From an uncultured Holophagaceae bacterium (lineage in GTDB: Bacteria > Acidobacteriota > Holophagae > Holophagales > Holophagaceae), in the NCBI GenBank assembly GCA_903873655.1, contig CAIQPH010000126.1:1-42090 (forward strand): a DNA stretch of 42,090 nt, read 5' to 3'. Made by a program: the position numbers and the translations under genes. Of this stretch, positions 1-6,841 are shown one piece after another (positions within the stretch are counted from its first letter, which is position 1; each line of letters opens with the position of its first letter). Below the pieces are notes generated by a model, which did no database searches, was not told where the DNA came from, and saw only the letters and a list, made by a program, of their open reading frames with translations.

Positions 1-1
1 C

Positions 2-1597
2 CTGGCCCGGGTCCTGGATCCGAAGAAACCCGGCCTCTACGTGTGGGACCTGAAGGCCGCGGCCCCCAGGCCCGCCACCAAGGACCCCGATGAACCGGCC
101 GATCACCTCCCCCTGGCGCCTGTCCTGCCGCCCACCCGCCGCCTGGGTTCTCGCCATGGCGCCCTGCCCTGGAAACCGGTCTGGACCTCACCGACCACCG
201 TGACCTACCAGCTGCGTCTTCCCGATTCGGAAGGCGTCCTGAAGCCCCAGCCAAGGCAATGGCATCTGGACCGGGGAACCGCCGCCACCCGGACCGTGCC
301 CAAGCCAACGGCTCCGGTCGGGCTCTCCTGGAAGGAGGTGGATGGCATCTGGAACCTGGTCGACGGCCAGGGCAGGTCCCTCACCCGCACCCTGGCTGCC
401 GCCTGGAATCCCGTGGCCACTCCCGACGGCAGGTGGATCTACTACACCCAGCTCAGCGCCTCTGGCCTGCAGATCCGGAAGCTGGATGCCAGCCTGCCGC
501 CCCTGGACATGCAACCACTGCCCCAGGATCCCGCGCCCCTCGTGAAGGGCCTGGTGCTGCCGAAGGCCGATGAACCCGATCCCCTCCACGGCCCGTTGCC
601 CGAAGAGCCGCATCCCTATCGGGTGGACGAGAGCCATGACGTCTTCTCGCTCGTCGGCTACAGCAATACCCCTTCGAGCATCAGCTACCAGCTCGGTGGC
701 GGCGGCAACGACATCCTGGGCCGCCTGAACTGGCAGGTGCTCGCGGGCTTTGGCAACGGCACGGGCCCTCGTGGAGGCACCCTGGGCGCGTCCTGGCATG
801 GCTGGAACTGGGCTCCCTCTCTCCAGGTGTTCTCGTCGCTGGAATACCCTTCTCACCAGGACTTCCTCGCTGCGCAGGGTTTCAATCGGCAACGCCGCGG
901 GGCTGAACTGGCCTTTGATTTTGAGGACAAGGGCAAACCCTGGTTCAGCCTCCGCCCAGCCAGTGCCTTTGAGCAGATCACACCCATCGGCGGCAGTGCT
1001 TTCTCCCGTGAGCTAATCGGCGGGGAGGCCACCCTCGGGAACCACTGGAGCTGGGATGGTGAGGGCTTCCGTGGATCCACGGCTTTTCAAGCCTGTCGGG
1101 GCCGCACCGATGGCTCCGCTTGGACCCTCACCCGTCTGGGCCTCACCGTGGGCTGGATCAACCCCTGGGTGCCGGTCACTCTTCGCGCAGAAGAGGGCCG
1201 CGTGGGTGGGAACCCCACGGCTGTCGACAACTTCCATCTTGGAGGCGTGTTCACCTCGCTCGTCCCCACCACGCTGGATGCCAACCGGGTGGTCCAGTCC
1301 GCCCTTCCCGCCTACACCGCCACCGGCAACCGCCTTCAGACCCTCCGGGGCGACCTGGGCCTCGGCTTCGCCACGGCTTACCTGGAACATGCGACGGTCT
1401 GGGAGGATCCCTCCCCCCGGCCAGCTGCCCAGCGGGTGGCGGGGGTGGAACTCGACAGCCGGAATCTGCACCTGCCCATGGATGTGGTCCGCCGCCTCGC
1501 CGGCAATCTTTCTTTCACGCTGGGCCTCCATCGGACCCTCGATGGCGTGATGAAGGGGCGCACCATCGGGACCGTGAGCCTGATCGTCAGGCCCTGA
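2..1597 (+). CDS. Beta-propeller/outer-membrane barrel protein, 5' end missing
   Basis: The frame is open from the window edge, so the N terminus is missing; a GTG at 41 is internal because the codons before it read on as GLYVWDLK, a WD/TolB-like blade motif. About residues 1-180 show scattered propeller-like strands (for example PDGRWIYYTQL, typical of TolB/PD40 repeats). From about residue 200 the sequence alternates polar and aromatic/glycine residues (SYQLGGGGNDILGRLNW), as in outer-membrane beta strands, and it ends in a strand-rich segment. This suggests a periplasmic propeller fused to an outer-membrane barrel, as in surface-antigen-like TolB fusions. The function is unknown. The stop lies 18 bp before the next gene, so the two may be cotranscribed. 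Confidence 0.6.
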   Translation: MARVLDPKKPGLYVWDLKAAAPRPATKDPDEPADHLPLAPVLPPTRRLGSRHGALPWKPVWTSPTTVTYQLRLPDSEGVLKPQPRQWHLDRGTAATRTVPKPTAPVGLSWKEVDGIWNLVDGQGRSLTRTLAAAWNPVATPDGRWIYYTQLSASGLQIRKLDASLPPLDMQPLPQDPAPLVKGLVLPKADEPDPLHGPLPEEPHPYRVDESHDVFSLVGYSNTPSSISYQLGGGGNDILGRLNWQVLAGFGNGTGPRGGTLGASWHGWNWAPSLQVFSSLEYPSHQDFLAAQGFNRQRRGAELAFDFEDKGKPWFSLRPASAFEQITPIGGSAFSRELIGGEATLGNHWSWDGEGFRGSTAFQACRGRTDGSAWTLTRLGLTVGWINPWVPVTLRAEEGRVGGNPTAVDNFHLGGVFTSLVPTTLDANRVVQSALPAYTATGNRLQTLRGDLGLGFATAYLEHATVWEDPSPRPAAQRVAGVELDSRNLHLPMDVVRRLAGNLSFTLGLHRTLDGVMKGRTIGTVSLIVRP

Positions 1598-1615
1598 TCC
1601 CCGGCCGGGACACGC

Positions 1616-2812
1616 ATGCCCTTCCTCATTGCCCTCATCCTCGTCCTCCTGGTCCAGTGGCTCCACCTGCGGCTGCTGCGCCTGGAGCTTCCCGAGCGGG
1701 CCCAGCGGGTCCTCCCCTGGATCCTCGGCCTGATCCATCTGCCCCTGGTGGCCTTCGCAGGGATGCGCTTGGCCGGGCTGAGCCTGCCTGGCGGATTGCC
1801 CCTGCTGCGCGCACTGGCTCGGTCAGGGTTCTACTTCCAGGCCTTCACCGTGATGCATCTGGTCATCGCCATGCTGGCCGAGGGGGCCTGGCGGATTTTC
1901 CATCGCGACCTACCGCCGGTCACCGAATCAGACACCGACGAGGAAACGGCCACAGACCCGGGGCGCCGCGCCTTCCTCCGCACGGCGGCCCTGGTCAGCA
2001 CGGGAGGAGCGGCGGCCTTCGGGCTGGGCGGCGCAAGGGCGGCCTTCGGGGATCCGGAGATCCTCCGCCGGACGCTGGCCTTCCCGGATCTTCCGCCGGG
2101 CCTGGACGGCCTCCGCCTCGCCCAGCTGAGCGACCTGCACGCGGGCCCCCTCGTCGGCCCGGCCACGCTGCGACGCTGGCGGCAATTGACCGAACGGGAG
2201 CAGCCGGAGCTCCTCCTGATCACGGGCGACCTGGTGGACAGCCGACCGGAGGAGCTGCAGCCCCTGCTCGAGGCATTCCAGGGCTTCCTTCCGCCACTGG
2301 GTCGCTTCGCCGTGCTGGGCAACCACGACTACTTCGATGATCCCCGCCCCATCTGGCGGGATCTTGAGCGGGAGGGAATCCGGTGCCTGGAGAACAGGAC
2401 GGCCCTGATCGCCAGGAACGGCAGCACGCTGGCGCTCATGGGACTGCAGGACCCCATGGCCCGCAACGGGCGGTTCCGCCGCCTGGTTTTCGGACCTGGG
2501 CCCAGGCCTGCGGAGGCTGCCCGGGACCTGCCCGCCGAAGCCTTCCGGATCTGCCTGAACCACCGCCCCAGCGAATGGGAGCAGGCCCTGGCCGCCGGGG
2601 CCCGGCTCACGCTTTCGGGCCACACCCACGGCGGCCAGATCAACCCCATCCCGGGCTTCAACAGCGCCCGGATCCTGGGCCCGCGAACGCATGGCCTCTA
2701 CCGCGAGGGAGAGGCCATGCTCTACGTGAACCGCGGCCTCGGCGTGGTGGGCCTGCCCATCCGGGTCGCGGCCGCTCCGGAAATTGCGGTTCTGACCCTG
2801 AAGCTCGGCTAG
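1616..2812 (+). CDS. Membrane-anchored metallophosphoesterase (YkuE/YaeI-like)
   Basis: This 398-residue protein has hydrophobic segments at about 1-20, 35-60 and 70-95, then a linker with a twin-arginine-like stretch (GRRAFLRTAALVS, about 117-129). A calcineurin-like phosphoesterase domain follows from about 165. Its metal-binding motifs are visible: LSDLHAG (D173, H175), LITGDLVD (D205), LGNHDY (N236, H237), an isolated LNHRP and SGHTHGGQ near the end. Relatives hydrolyse phosphodiesters or UDP-diacylglucosamine-type lipids at the membrane; the substrate here cannot be told. The domain probably faces the periplasm if the internal twin-arginine stretch marks the start of a translocated part, which is inference. 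It follows the barrel gene by 18 bp. Confidence 0.85.
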   Translation: MPFLIALILVLLVQWLHLRLLRLELPERAQRVLPWILGLIHLPLVAFAGMRLAGLSLPGGLPLLRALARSGFYFQAFTVMHLVIAMLAEGAWRIFHRDLPPVTESDTDEETATDPGRRAFLRTAALVSTGGAAAFGLGGARAAFGDPEILRRTLAFPDLPPGLDGLRLAQLSDLHAGPLVGPATLRRWRQLTEREQPELLLITGDLVDSRPEELQPLLEAFQGFLPPLGRFAVLGNHDYFDDPRPIWRDLEREGIRCLENRTALIARNGSTLALMGLQDPMARNGRFRRLVFGPGPRPAEAARDLPAEAFRICLNHRPSEWEQALAAGARLTLSGHTHGGQINPIPGFNSARILGPRTHGLYREGEAMLYVNRGLGVVGLPIRVAAAPEIAVLTLKLG

Positions 2813-3063
2813 GGCGTCTGCTGTTTCAACGCAGCCTGGACTTCTGCCAGGACCTTGGTCGCGGCTTCCGGAACGGCTTCCGGCGGCGTGAGCGCTCTCC
2901 TTGCAAGCCCTGGCAGGGCCCTCATGCCGCGCAGGAACCCGGCGCAGGCTTTGCACAAGAGCAGATGGATCCATATGCCGATCCTGCGGCTCATGGGCAG
3001 CACGCCTTCAGTGTATTCGGTGAGCTCGATCTGAACGTCTCGGCAGGAGGGCATGAATGTCAT
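2809..3063 (-). CDS. Small zinc-type anti-sigma factor
   Basis: This 84-residue soluble protein shows the zinc-binding anti-sigma signature H33-x3-C37-x2-C40 with an upstream C7. Its start codon overlaps the stop of the sigma gene by 4 bases, so the two are translationally coupled, the standard layout for a sigma factor and its inhibitor. There is no transmembrane segment, so it should act in the cytoplasm, holding the sigma factor until a signal (metal or thiol stress would fit) releases it. It is close to the minimum size for this fold, with only a short helical tail (about 60-80). Its stop overlaps the end of the convergent phosphoesterase gene. Confidence 0.75.
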   Translation of the reverse strand: MTFMPSCRDVQIELTEYTEGVLPMSRRIGIWIHLLLCKACAGFLRGMRALPGLARRALTPPEAVPEAATKVLAEVQAALKQQTP

Positions 3064-3677
3064 GGGCGACCTCCAAGGACAAAGGTTCGGAGGCGAGCCT
3101 GGAGCACCGTCCGGGAACGGTGGAGCCGCTGACGCACCGTGCCGGGCGTCAGCTGCAGGTGCCGGGCGATATCCTCGGTCTCCCAGTCTTCCAGGTCTTT
3201 CAGGACAAACACGATCCGGTGTGAATCCGGCAACTCGTCAAGAGCCCTGGTCAGGCATTCCCTCAGTTCCTGCCGCTCGACGAGGTTGTGCGCCCGGGCT
3301 TCCTCCTGCCACTCAGGCAGGTGGGCGGGCACCAGGTGGTGACCTCGCTCATCAAAAGGCCCAAGGGCCAGCGGCTCGGGACGTTCCATGTCGTGAATCC
3401 GAACACGGCTCCGCCGCATCATCAGCGCCGCATTGAGGCACACCTTGTAGCCCCAGCTGCTGAAGCGGCTGCGGCCCTCGAACCTGGGGAGATCGCGATG
3501 AATGCTCATGAGGGCGTCCTGCAACGCATCCTGGGTATCGGCATCGTTGCCCAGGATGCGATTGATGCCGTTGTGGAAGAGGGCGAGGTGGGGCCGGACC
3601 AGCGCACCAAAGGCGTCCGAGTCGCCTGTGGCGGCGCGCTGGATCAGTTCCGCTTCAGTGGGAGGAATTTCTTTCAT
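3060..3677 (-). CDS. ECF-type RNA polymerase sigma factor
   Basis: The 205-residue protein has region 2 at about 8-80, with the usual DAxQDALM helix (DTQDALQDALMS) and the RFEGRSRFSSWGYKVCLN segment. A linker follows, then region 4 at about 135-195, with DELPDSHRIVFVLKDLEDW and a helix-turn-helix ending TPGTVRQRLHRSR. These are classic extracytoplasmic-function sigma features. It is the fifth gene of the RiPP operon and is followed by its anti-sigma with a 4-bp overlap. Its start has no strong ribosome-binding site, and 41 bases separate it from the YceI gene. The likely role, by inference, is switching on this operon, and perhaps other genes, under metal or redox stress. Confidence 0.9.
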   Translation of the reverse strand: MKEIPPTEAELIQRAATGDSDAFGALVRPHLALFHNGINRILGNDADTQDALQDALMSIHRDLPRFEGRSRFSSWGYKVCLNAALMMRRSRVRIHDMERPEPLALGPFDERGHHLVPAHLPEWQEEARAHNLVERQELRECLTRALDELPDSHRIVFVLKDLEDWETEDIARHLQLTPGTVRQRLHRSRTVLQARLRTFVLGGRP

Positions 3678-3718
3678 GCCGTTGTCAGTGTCAGCGGCGG
3701 TTTGTGGAGAGGCAAGCC

Positions 3719-4348
3719 CTACTTCTTGGCAGTGCCCGGGGACTTCTTGGTGGTCGCGACCGGCTTGGCGGACGGCGTCGGTTCCACGAAAAACCCCACC
3801 AGCAGCAGGTCCAGTTCCACGGGACGCTTCAGGCTGAGCTTGGCCGCCACACTGTCGGCGCCGAGACCGAAATCCAGGCGGTCCAGAGGCAGCGTCGCCC
3901 GGTAGGACCAGGTGCGCGTCCCCGCCCCATTCAGGCCCTCTGCTGTGACGAAAGGCAGTTCGAGCTCCCTGCTTACGCCATGCATGGTGAGGGTCCCCCG
4001 GACCACCACCCGGTCGCCTTCTTTCCGCACGTTCTGCGAGGTAAAGGTGATTTTGGGGTACTTGGCGATGTCAAAAAAATCCGCTGAGCGGAGATGCTCA
4101 TCGCGGGCCTGGTTGGCGGTGTTGATGGACTTGGTGTCGATGTCGATCTGGACTTTGGCGCTTTCAGGTGCGTCGGGAGCCCCCTGGATGTCGGCCTTGT
4201 ACCGCATGAATCTGCCCGGGACGTCGAAAAGCAGCGTGGAGGCCTTGAAGCCCAGCACCGTATGGTTGTCGTCCACACGGAAGACCCGAGTCTGGGCCGC
4301 CAAGGGAAGGGCCAGCAGCAGGACTGGCATGAGGGAACGAAGAACCAT
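3719..4348 (-). CDS. YceI-family periplasmic lipocalin-like protein
   Basis: The start at 4348 was chosen because a GAGG box precedes it and the protein then opens with a clean Sec signal peptide (MVLRSLMPVLLLALPLAAQ); in-frame upstream ATGs at 4366 and 4402 lack this. The mature part is a full YceI domain: VDDNHTVLGFKAST, FDIAKYPKITFTSQNV and GTLTMHGVSRELELP are typical. The family forms a lipocalin-like barrel that binds isoprenoid or amide lipids and is often induced by stress; ligand unknown here. A Lys/Pro-rich tail (about 190-209) is added. It lies 14 bp after the DUF2063 gene, inside the RiPP operon, where a DoxX-type membrane protein is the more usual partner. Confidence 0.88.
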   Translation of the reverse strand: MVLRSLMPVLLLALPLAAQTRVFRVDDNHTVLGFKASTLLFDVPGRFMRYKADIQGAPDAPESAKVQIDIDTKSINTANQARDEHLRSADFFDIAKYPKITFTSQNVRKEGDRVVVRGTLTMHGVSRELELPFVTAEGLNGAGTRTWSYRATLPLDRLDFGLGADSVAAKLSLKRPVELDLLLVGFFVEPTPSAKPVATTKKSPGTAKK

Positions 4349-4362
4349 GGGAGCCTCGTGGG

Positions 4363-5145
4363 TCATTGAGTAGATCGGAAACCGGCGATGGCGCCGTCGC
4401 ATCGAAGGTCGTGCAGAAGGCTCAGCACAGGGACAAGATCAGGCACATTCAGGACGGCAGCGGCCTCTGCCAGAGGCCTGGTTTGGGCCTGCACCAGCAG
4501 CGCCGAGGTAGCCGGTGTCAGCTCCATCAGTCGGACTTCGCCTTCTTCATCACGAAAGGCCAGGAGGTGGGCAGGGCGAGCCTCTGGAATCGGGGCTTCC
4601 AGGCTGCTGTGGTGCACGGCATGAGTGTAGGACACGACTTGGGTGGCTGGATCGAGCACCACGAGATCCTCCGGTCCGGGATTGACATGGAGGTCCTCGG
4701 GCCTAGCCGAATCCGGGAAGCGTGCAACCAGGACCTCCAGCAGCTCGGCATGGGCGAGCTCAAGGAGGAAGGGCCAGCGAACCTGGCCCCAGCGAGTGGC
4801 TGCCAGCCAACCCAGGAAGGCCGGCGCGATGTCGCGGTAATGCCCGCTCCGCACCAGGCGTGCATCCAGGAACCCCTGCACGCAGTCGCTCCAAGAGTCG
4901 GCCCCTTCCAGGAGCGACTTCAGCACCGGGAACATGGTCTCCAGGGGTTCAAGAAGACTCATTCTGGCCAGTTCGCGGTAGGTCATCATCGCCGGACCCT
5001 GGTCCCGGAAGGACCGCTGGTCTGCGCCTGGAAGTTCCTGGTGCAGGGCCACACGACCCGGATCCGCTTCGATGGCTGCCTCATCGGCATCCAGCACCAG
5101 CGCGGCCATGGCACGCTGGAGCCTGAGAGTCCTGGTATCAGGCAT
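4363..5145 (-). CDS. DUF2063 partner protein of a RiPP maturase (BufC/HvfC-like)
   Basis: The start at 5145 (MPDTRTLRLQRAMAALV) gives 260 residues and overlaps the end of the DUF692 gene by 8 bases; a longer upstream reading is just shadow of that gene. Residues 1-100 match the DUF2063 N-terminal helical domain (MTYRELARMSLLEPLETMFPVL, DARLVRSGHYRDIAPAFLGWL), and ELAHAELLEV is typical of the middle. A winged-helix-like C-terminal part follows. DUF2063 proteins pair with DUF692 enzymes, as MbnC does with MbnB, and recognise the precursor leader. With the enzyme and precursor upstream, the role as maturase partner is well supported by context, though the residues alone are only moderately conserved. 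Confidence 0.82.
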   Translation of the reverse strand: MPDTRTLRLQRAMAALVLDADEAAIEADPGRVALHQELPGADQRSFRDQGPAMMTYRELARMSLLEPLETMFPVLKSLLEGADSWSDCVQGFLDARLVRSGHYRDIAPAFLGWLAATRWGQVRWPFLLELAHAELLEVLVARFPDSARPEDLHVNPGPEDLVVLDPATQVVSYTHAVHHSSLEAPIPEARPAHLLAFRDEEGEVRLMELTPATSALLVQAQTRPLAEAAAVLNVPDLVPVLSLLHDLRCDGAIAGFRSTQ

Positions 5146-5989
5146 GGTGGACTTCGCTGAGCTCCAGAGCTGCTTCATAAGCGCGCTGGATACGGGCCCG
5201 CTCGGCCAGGAGCTCGTCGAACTCAGGTATGTGGTTGTCCCGCTCGAGAAGCACCGGCACGGGCCGCCCAAGGCGAGCGAGGGTCCACTGCATCAAGTCG
5301 ATTACGGGATCAATGACGTCGGCACCGTGTGTGTCGACGGTGAGATCGCCGAATGATTTGTGCCCGGCGATATGGAGCTGCGCCACACGATAGAGCGGCA
5401 TGGCGGACAGCCATTCCTTCGGATCGAAGCCGAAGTTGAGGGCGTTGACATAGACGTTGTTCACATCGAGCAGCCACCCCGCGTCCGCGCCCTCCAGCAC
5501 CGCGGTGATGAAATCGGCCTCATCCATTTCGGCGGCCCCGAGTTCCGCGTAGTAGCTGATGTTCTCAAGCAGCAGCGGAACGGGAAGCCGGGACTGCAGG
5601 TCTCTCACCCGCGTGATCGTGTGCCTTACAGCTTCCCGCGTGAAGGGAAGAGGCAGCAGCTCGTGCAGGCAGCTCCCGTCCACGGACGTGAAGCAGAGGT
5701 GCTCCGAATGCCATGGCGTTCCGGTGCGGAGGAGGAACTCGCCAAGATCGCGAAGATAATCCTCGTCCCAGGGATCAAACCCGCCCACGGATAGGGTCAG
5801 TCCATGGGTAAGGACGGGGTCCCGATCGAGGATGGCAGAGGCCATCCGGTGGTGGAGCCCACCATCCCCGATGATGTTCTCAGGACAGGTCTCCCAGAAG
5901 GGCACGCCATGGGCCTCCATCTGTGCGACCCGCTCAAGGTGCGGACGGCGCAACCCGAGCCCTACACCCGTGAACTTCTCCTGAACCAT
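5138..5989 (-). CDS. DUF692 multinuclear iron RiPP-modifying enzyme (BufB/HvfB-like)
   Basis: This 283-residue protein is a complete DUF692 TIM-barrel enzyme. Probable iron ligands are in place: H62 (LTHGL), the WHSEH cluster (H94, E96), E142-N143 (LLENISYY), D175/N177/N178 (LLDVNNVYVNA), H206 and H210 (LHIAGHK), D219/H221 and E249 (LLERDNHIPE). In known members (MbnB, TglH, bufferin/HvfB maturases) a di- or tri-iron centre oxidises cysteines of a precursor peptide, giving oxazolone/thioamide, thiooxazole or related groups. It starts 18 bp after the Cys-repeat precursor gene and overlaps the DUF2063 gene by 8 bp. Identity of the family is secure; the exact chemistry is inferred. Confidence 0.93.
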   Translation of the reverse strand: MVQEKFTGVGLGLRRPHLERVAQMEAHGVPFWETCPENIIGDGGLHHRMASAILDRDPVLTHGLTLSVGGFDPWDEDYLRDLGEFLLRTGTPWHSEHLCFTSVDGSCLHELLPLPFTREAVRHTITRVRDLQSRLPVPLLLENISYYAELGAAEMDEADFITAVLEGADAGWLLDVNNVYVNALNFGFDPKEWLSAMPLYRVAQLHIAGHKSFGDLTVDTHGADVIDPVIDLMQWTLARLGRPVPVLLERDNHIPEFDELLAERARIQRAYEAALELSEVHHA

Positions 5990-6007
5990 GGCCTTCCCCC
6001 CACCTGG

Positions 6008-6355
6008 CTACTTCTTCTCTGCGTCGCTGGGGGCGGCCTTCTTGTCTTTCCCACAGGAGGCTTCCTTCTTGTCCTTCCCGCAGGAGGCTTCCTTCTTGAC
6101 CTTCTTCGTATCCTTGCTTCCGCAGGAGCCCTTGCCGCAGGAACCTTCCTTGGCCTTGCCTTCCTTCGCCTTGGCGGGGGCCTTGCCATCGCCCTTCGGG
6201 TCCTTGGATTCCTGGGCTCCGCAGCTTCCGGCCATGGTAAAGGCGGCTTCGGAACTGAATGGCTCGACGGCCGTGGCACCGACCAAAGTGGAGCCTCCGG
6301 CCACGAGGGAGCCTGCCGCGAAAAGGGTGGCGGCACCGATGAGTTTGGTGATCAT
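6008..6355 (-). CDS. Cysteine-repeat RiPP precursor (bufferin/HvfA-like)
   Basis: The start at 6355 has a strong GGAGG box five bases upstream and gives 115 residues; a longer upstream reading has no leader character. Residues 1-30 are a signal-peptide-like hydrophobic stretch (MITKLIGAATLFAAGSLVAG). The rest is Lys/Gly/Glu-rich with five cysteines, all in S-C-G: C45 (AGSCG), C73 and C78 (EGSCGKGSCG), C92 and C101 (two exact EASCGKDKK copies). HvfA-type precursors carry repeated EGKCG motifs that a DUF692 enzyme modifies; here Lys is replaced by Ser. The gene heads the operon directly before the DUF692 gene, so it is the obvious substrate. The product is probably exported and binds copper or another metal, by analogy with bufferins. 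Confidence 0.82.
   Translation of the reverse strand: MITKLIGAATLFAAGSLVAGGSTLVGATAVEPFSSEAAFTMAGSCGAQESKDPKGDGKAPAKAKEGKAKEGSCGKGSCGSKDTKKVKKEASCGKDKKEASCGKDKKAAPSDAEKK
6036..6098 (-). repeat. Tandem 27-bp repeat encoding EASCGKDKK
   Basis: Two adjacent 27-base units (with partial flanking similarity) encode the identical nonapeptide EASCGKDKK at residues 89-97 and 98-106 of the precursor. They differ by only a few third-position changes, which points to a recent duplication kept under selection for the peptide. Unit copy number is a likely way for this gene to gain or lose modifiable cysteines. Confidence 0.7.
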
Positions 6356-6489
6356 GAATCCTCCGTGCGGCCAGGGCCGCAGCAGGGGCCGTCTTGCGGC
6401 CCCGTTGTGGGAACAGGACAAGGTCAACCCGGGCTGCCCGGTCTGAGCCAAAGTGCTGCTGTTAACCCTTTGGTGCGCCTGCGTCAGCC

Positions 6490-6518
6490 ATTGTGACAAA
6501 TTTTTATTTCTATGCCAA
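6490..6518 (-). promoter_or_regulatory. Candidate sigma-70-type promoter of the RiPP operon
   Basis: On the minus strand, TTGGCA (6518-6513) is followed after exactly 17 bases by CACAAT (6495-6490), matching 5/6 and 4/6 of the -35 and -10 consensus. The A/T-rich spacer stands out from the GC-rich surroundings. It would give a leader of about 125 bases before the precursor start. An ECF-type promoter for the operon's own sigma factor may overlap it, but I could not identify one with confidence. Confidence 0.4.
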
Positions 6519-6535
6519 GAGTACGAAAAAGCAGC

Positions 6536-6805
6536 TCAGCCCTTGATCAGCACCCAGAAACCCACCGCAATGAAGGCCGTCCCCGCGACCCACTTGATGG
6601 CGGCTTCGGGAATGTATTTGAAGAGTACGCCCCCCACGGTCACTCCCAAGGCCGTGGCGCAGACCAGGGCCACGCTGGCCGCCAGGAATACAGTCCAGAT
6701 CTGGCCGCTGCGAACCGTGGCAGTCACCGCCGCGAGCTGGGTCTTGTCTCCGATCTCGGCGAGAAAAATGGTTCCGAAGGTGGTCCAGAAGAGCGATCGG
6801 TTCAT
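6536..6805 (-). CDS. UPF0016/TMEM165-family (GDT1, MneA-like) cation transporter, single-domain form
   Basis: This 89-residue protein is three hydrophobic helices with the family signature E-x-G-D-K-T/S (AEIGDKTQLA, residues 16-25), whose acidic residues bind the cation. Full-length members have two such halves; bacterial half-size forms work as dimers or with a second small gene, but none is seen next to this one. Members export Mn2+ or move Ca2+/H+ across the membrane. A GAGGGAA box precedes the ATG. It lies upstream of the RiPP operon on the same strand, separated by about 180 bp containing a candidate promoter, so it is probably a separate unit. Confidence 0.82.
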   Translation of the reverse strand: MNRSLFWTTFGTIFLAEIGDKTQLAAVTATVRSGQIWTVFLAASVALVCATALGVTVGGVLFKYIPEAAIKWVAGTAFIAVGFWVLIKG

Positions 6806-6841
6806 GGCATTCCCTCGAATTGCGGTGGAGTCTCCAGAGTA

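Noticed and set aside
1120-2340. 406-residue Pro/Arg-rich plus-strand frame
   Set aside because: It is an off-frame reading of the barrel and phosphoesterase genes.
6036-6098. Short tandem repeats as a CRISPR array
   Set aside because: The repeats are adjacent with no unique spacers and encode peptide repeats in frame.
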